Shown here piece after piece: positions 1-4,043 of a DNA stretch of 5,660 bases; the stretch's first letter is position 1, and every line of letters starts with the position of its first letter. Under the pieces are notes generated by a model that did no database searches, had not been told where the DNA came from, and was given only the letters and a program-made list of their open reading frames with translations. Origin of the DNA: JBHIBA01 sp046758845 (GTDB taxonomy: Bacteria; UBA8248; JACPRG01; G963555815); contig JBHIBA010000302.1 in NCBI GenBank assembly GCA_046758845.1, forward strand, positions 1-5,660, in the 5' to 3' direction. Position numbers and translations under genes: made by a program.

Positions 1-46
1 GCTTTTTGTAAGGCGCCCCCCCGCGCCCCCCAGCAAAACTTTTGAC

Positions 47-70
47 GGCCCGGCACTGCGTGGCCGGGCC
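47..70. repeat. Inverted repeat (hairpin 1 of array)
   Basis: GGCCCGGC at 47-54 is the exact reverse complement of GCCGGGCC at 63-70. The short loop can pair further with a one-base bulge. There is no T-run on either side, so it is not a standard intrinsic terminator. Confidence 0.75.
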
Positions 71-133
71 TGCTTGGGTTGTGTGTGGGTTTGGCTGAGC
101 CAGTTGTTCTCGCCCCCTCGGTGGCTTACTTGT

Positions 134-180
134 TTGGCCGAATGCGCGCCTTGCTGCGCAAGGCTCCCGCATTCGGCCAA
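134..180. repeat. Inverted repeat (hairpin 2 of array)
   Basis: TTGGCCGAATGCG (134-146) is exactly complementary to CGCATTCGGCCAA (168-180). Inside it, GCCTTG (148-153) pairs with CAAGGC (159-164) around a 5-nt loop. The result is a 19-bp stem with one small internal loop. This is far longer than expected by chance and suggests a selected or mobile palindromic unit. No T-tract follows. Confidence 0.85.
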
Positions 181-189
181 TGAGCCGGG

Positions 190-236
190 TTTGTGCGAAA
201 GAGGGCGGCCCTGCAGGGCCGCCCTCTTTCGCCAAA
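190..236. repeat. 38-bp perfect palindrome (hairpin 3 of array)
   Basis: Positions 195-232 form a perfect palindrome with 19-bp arms centred on CTGCAG (211-216). The arms begin GCGAAAGAGGGCGGCC. The pairing continues past a single bulged T194, with TTTG (190-193) against CAAA (233-236). With no loop at the DNA level it can form a cruciform. As RNA it would fold into a very stable stem with a minimal loop. No U-tract follows on either strand, although short A/T stretches flank it. Confidence 0.9.
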
Positions 237-254
237 CAAAAGTTCTAAGGGGGG

Positions 255-289
255 TCTGGGGGGGCGTCTTACAAGAAGCCCCCCCCAGA
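255..289. repeat. G-run/C-run inverted repeat (hairpin 4 of array)
   Basis: TCTGGGGGGG (255-264) pairs exactly with CCCCCCCAGA (280-289) around a ~15-nt loop. A second G6 run (249-254) precedes the left arm, so the same strand could alternatively fold as a G-quadruplex. No function is assigned. Confidence 0.8.
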
Positions 290-296
290 ATAAGCC

Positions 297-319
297 GGGC
301 GCCTTTCAAAAAGGCGCCC
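297..319. repeat. Inverted repeat (hairpin 5), related to the unit downstream of the operon
   Basis: GGGCGCCTTT (297-306) pairs exactly with AAAGGCGCCC (310-319) around a 3-nt loop, CAA. The right arm continues into GCGCCCCCGCATATT (314-328), which matches 13 of 15 bases of the sequence at 3001-3015 downstream of the dehydrogenase gene. Related hairpin units therefore flank the two-gene operon. Confidence 0.8.
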
Positions 320-419
320 CCGCATATTTCACGAACCAGTGCATCGGGTGGAATCCCAGGAAAGACGTGGAGTACAATCCCCCTCGGTCGCAATTCCACT
401 CTTTTCTTGGTTTGAATGA

Positions 420-1934
420 ATGCGGATGCCGGTGACCCGAGATTCGCAACTGAAAGGACTCCTCGCCTCGGGGGAGGAATCCCCGGCAGCGTCTTCGGCG
501 CGAATGGATCCCCCCGGAGGGAGCATTTTGGCCGCCGGGAAGATCCTCGCTGAGGCTGGCCCTCAGGAGGTTTCGCCGGAGACGGCCGCGCAGGTCGTGG
601 GACGCCTGGTCGACCTCTACCGGAGAGGGAAATTTGGAGGCCAGCGGGTCCGGGCCCTGACCCTTCTCGGCCGGATCGATTCTGCGGAAATCCTCCGGCA
701 TTTCCTGGAAGCGGCCAGGTCGCCCGGCTCCAGGGTTCGGGTCGGCTCGGCCGAGGCATTGGCCGAGCTTGCGGGGAATCGGGTCCTGGAGGGTCTTCGG
801 TCGCTCTTGCAGGACCCGGACGCCTCCGTCCGGGCGGCGGCTTGTCTGGCGCTGGGCGGGAAGCGTGACGCCTCATCCCTCGAGCCTTTGGTGAACGCCC
901 TCAAGGACGCGGCGGGAAGCGTCCGCCGGTCGGCGGCGGAGGCGCTGGGGCTCCTGGGCGACAGGCGGGCCGTGCCCGCCCTCATGGAGGCGCTGGAAGA
1001 CCCGGGGATCGCCGTCCGCAAGAAGGCCGCTGAGGCTCTGGGAAAAATCGGGGATAAAAGCATTTTGGAGACCCTCGCCGGGCGCCTGCGGACGGGCGGC
1101 GTTATGGAGAAGTGGAGCGCGGCGGAAACGCTGGCGGACTGGAACAGCCCGGAGGCCATTCCCCCGCTGGCCGCCGCGCTGTCCGACCCCTCGGCGAAGG
1201 TGCGAAAGCGGGTAACGTACGCCCTGGGGAACCTCCCGTTCCCGGAAGTGGTGGAGCCTTTGGGGAGATCCCTGGAAGATGATTCGGTCGAAGTCCGGGG
1301 CCGGGCGGCTTACGCCCTGGGGTTGACCCGTTCCCCCAGGGCCGCCCGTTTCCTGGTTCAGGCGTTGTCGGACGAGAGTGAATCCGTGCGGAAAAAGGCT
1401 GCCGACTCGCTCGTAGCCCTTCTGGCGGCCCTTTGTCTCGGTGACGCGCGCGCGCAGGAGGCCGGCGCTTCGGCAAGCGGCTCCCCACAGGAAGCCGCGC
1501 GATATCTGGAGGAAGCCCAGCGGGCGCTTCGTGCGCTGCTTGGCGGCGGAGATGACGAGCTCCGGTTTCGGGCCGCGTTCGGTTTGGCCTTATCCGGGGA
1601 ATCCGCGGACGCGGGCGTTTGGGACATCATCGGGGAAGCCGCGCGGCGGCCGGAAACCATCTTCCGCCGAAAGGCGGTGGAAGTCTTGGGGCGATTAGGC
1701 GGACAAAGGGGGTTTGAGGTTCTCCTGGAGGGGATGGAGGACGCCGATCCCGCGGTACGCCGGGCGGCGGCCGAAGCCCTGGGCCGATTCCAGGGACGCC
1801 GTCATCTCGGTGAATCTTGCGAGGCCGAGATCGATCAGTCCTTGGCGAGGGCCCTTGAGGATGTGGACGACCGCGTGCGCGAGGCGGCGTTCGAGAGTTG
1901 GATGAAAAGACGCGAGCAAAGGGAGAAAGAATGA
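420..1934 (+). CDS. HEAT-repeat (PBS-lyase-type HEAT) protein, 504 residues
   Basis: The protein is built almost entirely of ~31-residue helical repeats with the consensus D-P-x-x-x-V-R-x-x-A-A-x-A-L-G-x-L-G-D-x-x-A-x-x-x-L-x-x-A-L. Clear units begin near residues 103, 132, 163, 194, 225, 256, 287, 318, 378, 409, 442 and 480. An alanine/glycine-rich interruption (about 335-378) splits an N-terminal block from a C-terminal block. No signal peptide, membrane segment or enzyme domain is visible, so it is probably a cytoplasmic binding scaffold. In this family the HEAT superhelix binds proteins, and some members act on bilin or other chromophore proteins, but nothing here supports that specialised role. 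The first ATG (420) has no clear ribosome-binding site, and 426 or 504 are possible starts. Its stop overlaps the start of the dehydrogenase gene by 4 bp, implying co-translation. The specific partner is unknown. Confidence 0.9.
   Translation: MRMPVTRDSQLKGLLASGEESPAASSARMDPPGGSILAAGKILAEAGPQEVSPETAAQVVGRLVDLYRRGKFGGQRVRALTLLGRIDSAEILRHFLEAARSPGSRVRVGSAEALAELAGNRVLEGLRSLLQDPDASVRAAACLALGGKRDASSLEPLVNALKDAAGSVRRSAAEALGLLGDRRAVPALMEALEDPGIAVRKKAAEALGKIGDKSILETLAGRLRTGGVMEKWSAAETLADWNSPEAIPPLAAALSDPSAKVRKRVTYALGNLPFPEVVEPLGRSLEDDSVEVRGRAAYALGLTRSPRAARFLVQALSDESESVRKKAADSLVALLAALCLGDARAQEAGASASGSPQEAARYLEEAQRALRALLGGGDDELRFRAAFGLALSGESADAGVWDIIGEAARRPETIFRRKAVEVLGRLGGQRGFEVLLEGMEDADPAVRRAAAEALGRFQGRRHLGESCEAEIDQSLARALEDVDDRVREAAFESWMKRREQREKE
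1921..1925 (+). promoter_or_regulatory. Ribosome-binding site setting the dehydrogenase start
   Basis: GGGAG lies 5 nt before the ATG at 1931, inside the last codons of the HEAT gene. The protein starting there (MKAIFFNEYGG) has the normal family N-terminus. The in-frame ATG at 1898 would add 11 charged residues with no homologous role, so 1931 is preferred. Confidence 0.75.
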
Positions 1935-2965
1935 AGGCCATATTCTTTAACGAATACGGCGGGCGGGAGGTTCTGAAGTACGAGGACATCGACACGCCGA
2001 AACCCGGCCCCACCGAAGCGCTGGTCAAGGTGGGCGCCACCTCGATGAACTGGTACGAGGTGATGGCCCGCAAGGGGGACTACAAGCCTTTCAAGTCCTT
2101 CCCCCACGTCCTGGGCGGAGACGTGGCCGGAGAGGTCGTGGAGGTGGGAGCCGACGTCACGAATCTGACCGTGGGTCAGCGGGTGGTCCTGTTCGTCACC
2201 GTGAACTGCAAGCAGTGCGAGCTTTGCCTGAACGGGGACACCCATCTGTGCATCAGGCGGAAATACTACGGCGCCCACCTGTGGGGCGGGTACGCCCAGT
2301 ACGTGAAGGCGTACGCGGAGAACTGGGTCCCGCTGGGCCCTGGCGTTTCCTACGAGGACGCCGCGGCCTTCAGCATGACGTACGTGACGGCGTGGCACCA
2401 GCTCGTGACGCGCGCCGGTCTCAAGCCCGGCGAGGACGTCTTGGTGCATTCGGCCGGTTCCGGCGTGTCGGTGGCCGCGATCCAGATCGCCAAGTGGGCG
2501 GGCTGCCGGGCCTTCACCACCTCCTCTTCCGACGAGAAGTGCGAACAGGCTTTGGAGATGGGCGCGGACTTCGCCATCAACTACCGGGACAAGGACGTGG
2601 TGGAAGAGATCAAGCGTCTCACGGACAAGCGGGGCGTGGACGTGGTCGTGGACAACATGGGCGAGAACACGTGGGACCAGAGCATCCGTTGCCTCGTGCG
2701 CGGGGGGCGTCTGACGACGTGCGGCGGGACGACGGGCTACAACATCTCCACGAACCTGGCCCACATCTTCCACAAGGAGCTGACGGTCATCGGGTCGAAC
2801 TACGGCCTGATCAATGAGATGAAGACGCTGGTGAAGCTTCTGGAGAAGGGGGCGTTCAAAGTAGCCATCGACCGGGTCCTTCCGCTCAAGGACGCCGCCG
2901 AGGGGCAGCGCATTCTGGAGGCGCGGGAGAACTTCGGAAAAGTCGTCCTCGTACCGGAGTTTTAG
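1931..2965 (+). CDS. Zinc-binding medium-chain alcohol dehydrogenase / quinone-oxidoreductase-like protein
   Basis: This is a full-length 344-residue MDR-superfamily enzyme expected to transfer hydride between NAD(P)(H) and a small alcohol, aldehyde or enone in the cytoplasm. The N-terminal GroES-like domain covers about 1-135. Four cysteines, C93, C96, C99 and C107 (CxxCxxCx7C), form the structural zinc lobe. The Rossmann domain (about 140-290) carries the nucleotide-binding loop AGSGVS (175-180). The typical motifs GAD..INYRD (211-220) and GVDVVVDNMG (235-244) follow. The catalytic-zinc positions look replaced: the Cys region reads SMNWYEV (N40/W41) and the usual His in 'GHE' is glycine in LGGDVAG (61-67). 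This matches the branch of zinc-containing-like ADHs that keep only structural zinc. All 14 Tyr codons are TAC and codons are strongly G/C-ending, suggesting high expression. It overlaps the HEAT gene by ATGA. The substrate cannot be read from the sequence. Confidence 0.92.
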   Translation: MKAIFFNEYGGREVLKYEDIDTPKPGPTEALVKVGATSMNWYEVMARKGDYKPFKSFPHVLGGDVAGEVVEVGADVTNLTVGQRVVLFVTVNCKQCELCLNGDTHLCIRRKYYGAHLWGGYAQYVKAYAENWVPLGPGVSYEDAAAFSMTYVTAWHQLVTRAGLKPGEDVLVHSAGSGVSVAAIQIAKWAGCRAFTTSSSDEKCEQALEMGADFAINYRDKDVVEEIKRLTDKRGVDVVVDNMGENTWDQSIRCLVRGGRLTTCGGTTGYNISTNLAHIFHKELTVIGSNYGLINEMKTLVKLLEKGAFKVAIDRVLPLKDAAEGQRILEARENFGKVVLVPEF

Positions 2966-2978
2966 GGGCGAGTATCCA

Positions 2979-3008
2979 GGGGGCGCTTTTTGGGGACAAC
3001 GTGCCCCC
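2979..3008. repeat. GC-rich hairpin just after the dehydrogenase stop
   Basis: GGGGGCGC (2979-2986) can pair with GTGCCCCC (3001-3008), with one G-T wobble, around a loop containing TTTTTGGGG. It begins 13 nt after the stop codon. The right arm and following bases (3001-3015) match the hairpin unit at 297-328 upstream of the operon. It may shape the 3' end of the mRNA, but there is no terminal T-tract. Confidence 0.6.
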
Positions 3009-3016
3009 GCGTATTC

Positions 3017-3050
3017 GCGGTGCCTCGGGTCAATGACCCTTCGGCACCGC
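3017..3050 (+). terminator. Strong hairpin downstream of the HEAT-ADH operon, possible transcript end
   Basis: GCGGTGCC (3017-3024) pairs exactly with GGCACCGC (3043-3050). Within it, GGGTC (3027-3031) pairs with GACCC (3035-3039) around AAT, giving 13 pairs with one small internal loop. Its position 52 nt after the stop suggests a role in termination or 3'-end protection. The run of T expected of an intrinsic terminator is missing, so this is only a tentative call and it could instead be another intergenic palindrome. Confidence 0.35.
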
Positions 3051-3058
3051 AGCAACTG

Positions 3059-3081
3059 GTAGGCCGGGCATCTTGCCCGGC
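3059..3081 (+). repeat. GTAGGsCGGGCATCTT palindromic module, copy 1
   Basis: GTAGGCCGGGCATCTT (3059-3074) contains the left arm GCCGGGC (3063-3069), which pairs exactly with GCCCGGC (3075-3081) around ATCTT. Copies 2 and 3 lie at 3160-3175 and 3356-3372. A further hairpin, GCCGGT/ACCGGC (3095-3100 / 3109-3114), follows immediately. Short REP-like palindromes of this kind are dispersed between genes in many GC-rich genomes. Confidence 0.65.
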
Positions 3082-3159
3082 GGCACCGTGCCGCGCCGGT
3101 TTTGCCGCACCGGCGGTCGCAGCTCCGGCCAATGCCCTCCAGACCGTGGCGTGGTGTGC

Positions 3160-3175
3160 GAGATGCCCGCCCTAC
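3160..3175 (-). repeat. GTAGGsCGGGCATCTT module, copy 2 (inverted)
   Basis: On the minus strand this reads GTAGGGCGGGCATCTC, 14 of 16 bases identical to copy 1. Together with copy 1 it makes an inverted pair about 100 bp apart, an arrangement typical of paired REP-type elements. Confidence 0.6.
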
Positions 3176-3191
3176 GAAAACCAGTCGTTTC

Positions 3192-3219
3192 GCCGGGCGC
3201 CGCTGGCGGCTTGCCCGGC
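3192..3219. repeat. Inverted repeat
   Basis: GCCGGGC (3192-3198) pairs exactly with GCCCGGC (3213-3219), and GCC (3199-3201) can pair with GGC (3205-3207) inside. It uses the same arm sequence as copy 1 of the GTAGG module (3063-3081), so it is probably a related palindrome that lost the GTAGG head. Confidence 0.55.
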
Positions 3220-3268
3220 CGCGCCCGGCTGATGCGCATGGAACTCATTGAGTTTCCTTGCCTTCCCC

Positions 3269-3346
3269 CTTTGGGTTTGTTTCGTAGTTTTTTATGAGCC
3301 GATGGGGATGGGCGGGGGCACGGCTTCCCCCGTCCCCGCTCCCGCC
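3269..3346 (-). repeat. Tail repeat, copy 1 (diverged)
   Basis: Aligned with 3567-3659, this segment shares the blocks CTTTGGGTTTGTTTC / CTTTGGGTTCGTTTC, GCCGATGsnGATGGGCGGGGG, and a pyrimidine-rich end closing in CCGCC. The two are diverged duplicates, with copy 2 carrying ~15 extra bases between the first two blocks. In copy 2 the segment forms the 3' end of a truncated minus-strand gene, so copy 1 is likely the 3' remnant of a related gene whose 5' part is gone. Confidence 0.55.
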
Positions 3347-3355
3347 TTTTAGCCC

Positions 3356-3395
3356 GTAGGGGCGGGCATCTTTCCAGCGGCGGCCAGGGCCGCCG
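3356..3395 (+). repeat. GTAGGsCGGGCATCTT module, copy 3, with adjoining hairpin
   Basis: GTAGGGGCGGGCATCTT (3356-3372) matches the module with one extra G. It is followed directly by a hairpin, CGGCGGC (3378-3384) pairing with GCCGCCG (3389-3395). As in copy 1, the conserved head precedes a GC-rich stem, although the stem sequence differs. Confidence 0.6.
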
Positions 3396-3420
3396 TGAGT
3401 CCCCGCTCGCGAAAGCGCCG

Positions 3421-3449
3421 AAAGCCAAAAGCCAAATTTCAACCCATTG
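3421..3449 (+). repeat. 29-bp direct repeat, copy 1
   Basis: This begins AAAGCCAAAAGCCAAATTTC and ends AACCCATTG, and is identical over 29 bases to 3525-3553. Similarity extends a few bases to the left (AGCGCC before both copies). It contains the internal doublet AAAGCC/AAAAGCC. Confidence 0.85.
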
Positions 3450-3454
3450 CGGCT

Positions 3455-3498
3455 GTCATTCCGAGGCCTGCCCAGAATTGTTCTTCCGAGGAATCTCA
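3455..3498 (+). repeat. GTCATTCCGAGG...GAATCTC interspersed module, copy 1
   Basis: GTCATTCCGAGG (3455-3466) is followed by a second TTCCGAGG (3484-3491) running into AATCTCA. The 'GTCATTCCGAGG ... GAGGAATCTC' layout resembles a widespread class of bacterial interspersed repeats. It sits exactly between the two 29-bp direct repeats. Confidence 0.5.
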
Positions 3499-3524
3499 TG
3501 CCTGCTAGTGCCCTCGAGCGCCCC

Positions 3525-3553
3525 AAAGCCAAAAGCCAAATTTCAACCCATTG
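3525..3553 (+). repeat. 29-bp direct repeat, copy 2
   Basis: An exact copy of 3421-3449, offset by 104 bp. It overlaps the stop region of the minus-strand NRRNALKSTGP-family fragment (3543-3770), so the sequence belongs to, or was inserted at, the 3' end of that gene. Confidence 0.85.
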
Positions 3554-3770
3554 TTTTTAAAGCAGTCTTTGGGTTCGTTTCTCTTTTCTGGCAATTTCGA
3601 CACACCCTAGTGGCCGATGCTGATGGGCGGGGGGACGATCTCGCCCTTCCTCCTCCGCCAGACCCTTTCGAGCTGTACCGGGATTTTTTCTTTCCGTTTT
3701 CACTCCTGGGACCCGTTGATTTCAAAGCGTTTCGCCGGTTGGCCATGATTTGCCGAGGTGTGACCTTCAT
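3543..3770 (-). pseudogene. Truncated NRRNALKSTGP-family conserved hypothetical protein
   Basis: The reading frame encodes 75 residues starting MKVTPRQIMANRRNALKSTG. Its opening matches the widely distributed N-terminal signature TPxQIxANRRNALKSTGPxTxxGKxxSRxNxLxHGL, found in short, often multicopy proteins of unknown function. The signature is recognisable to GKKKSRYSSKG (residues 26-36). It then gives way to low-complexity Gly/Ser/Arg sequence and a KRETNPK tail encoded by a repeat shared with 3269-3346. Family members are usually clearly longer, so the middle has probably been deleted. A good ribosome-binding site (GGGAG, 5 nt before the ATG, on the minus strand at 3776-3780) remains, so a short peptide could still be made. 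No function is known to me for the family. Confidence 0.6.
3567..3659 (-). repeat. Tail repeat, copy 2 (inside the truncated gene)
   Basis: This is the diverged partner of 3269-3346, sharing CTTTGGGTTyGTTTC at one end and GCCGATGsnGATGGGCGGGGG towards the other. Read on the minus strand, one frame of each copy gives an ETNPK peptide. It lies wholly within the truncated NRRNALKSTGP-family frame. Confidence 0.55.
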
Positions 3771-4043
3771 CCCCGCTCCCCCGATGGATTGCGTTGAAAA
3801 AACAGTCTGATCTTGAATATGGGCGAAAGGAAGACGACATTCAAGCGAAATTGGTTATTCTCCTTAGACTGGCCCCGCAGGGATGCCCCGGCCGCTCGGG
3901 GTCGGTGATCCATTGTCTGCCAGTCATTTCGAGGAAGATCCAGGAACTCCTTCAAAATCAAAGAAATGCAATACAGAGGCCGATGTCATCACCGTTGGTA
4001 TAGGCCTCCGGCAAGTGGATGAGTTGCGTGATCTTCGATTAAG
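3771..4043. other. Gap between truncated gene and ParB-linked cassette
   Basis: No supported gene is seen. It holds a small GC-rich hairpin (CCCCG 3886-3890 / CGGGG 3897-3901), a GGGGCATCCCTGCGGGG block on the minus strand at 3871-3890 that may be a decayed relative of the GGGCATC palindromes, and one GTCATTTCGAGG module (3923-3934). A loose inverted pair, GAGGCC (3976-3981) / GGCCTC (4003-4008), follows the cassette's stop codon on the minus strand, but with a 21-nt loop and no T-run it is not a credible terminator. The shift from GC-rich to AT-richer sequence happens here. Confidence 0.6.
3923..3934 (+). repeat. GTCATTyCGAGG interspersed module, copy 2 (short)
   Basis: GTCATTTCGAGG matches 11 of 12 bases of the head of the module at 3455-3466 and is followed by AAGATCC rather than a clear second half. 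It is probably a decayed or partial copy. On the minus strand both heads read as an 'PRND' peptide, a common sign of this repeat class in translated frames. Confidence 0.4.

Larger units (their letters stand above)
1..419. other. Non-coding, palindrome-rich leader region
   Basis: No open frame here looks like a protein; the possible frames are proline/arginine-rich readings of GC-rich repeats. The stretch is filled with consecutive inverted repeats (47-70, 134-180, 190-236, 255-289, 297-319) and long C- and G-runs (14-31, 249-264, 279-286). An 11-bp direct repeat, AAGGCGCCCCC, occurs at 10-20 and 311-321, just outside the array. The last ~90 bp (330-419) are less structured and should contain the promoter of the HEAT-repeat gene, but I see no convincing -35/-10 pair. 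Whether the left end is the tail of another transcription unit cannot be told. Confidence 0.7.
2966..3542. other. Repeat-filled intergenic region after the dehydrogenase gene
   Basis: No credible gene is seen here on either strand. The stretch is a patchwork of GC-rich hairpins (2979-3008, 3017-3050, 3063-3081, 3095-3114, 3192-3219, 3378-3395), GTAGGsCGGGCATCTT modules, a 29-bp direct repeat, a GTCATTCCGAGG module and one copy of a ~80-bp tail repeat. Each is listed separately. Frames open across it are low-complexity readings of these repeats. Confidence 0.7.

Noticed and set aside
74..435. Small plus-strand frames in the leader region
   Set aside because: They translate palindromes and C/G runs, have no ribosome-binding site and no plausible protein pattern.
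617..1660. Several minus-strand frames of 100-180 residues across the HEAT gene
   Set aside because: They are Ser/Arg/Pro/Ala-rich shadows of the repeated HEAT codons with no recognisable domain.
2215..2817. 200-residue plus-strand frame inside the dehydrogenase gene
   Set aside because: Out-of-frame reading of a strongly supported gene; Arg/Gly-rich with no motif.
1835..3055. 406-residue open frame on the minus strand across the dehydrogenase gene
   Set aside because: It is antisense to a clear MDR enzyme and its His/Arg/Val-rich composition is what GC-biased third positions give on the opposite strand.
3242..3254. AACTCA-T-TGAGTT palindrome as an operator
   Set aside because: Only 6-bp arms, with no gene start or promoter nearby; likely chance.
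3421..3553. CRISPR array from the two 29-bp repeats
   Set aside because: Only two copies, a 75-bp interval that is itself an interspersed repeat, no palindromic repeat core and no cas genes in view.
3976..4008. GAGGCC...GGCCTC as terminator of the ParB-linked cassette
   Set aside because: Only 6 bp with a 21-nt loop and no T-run on the minus strand.
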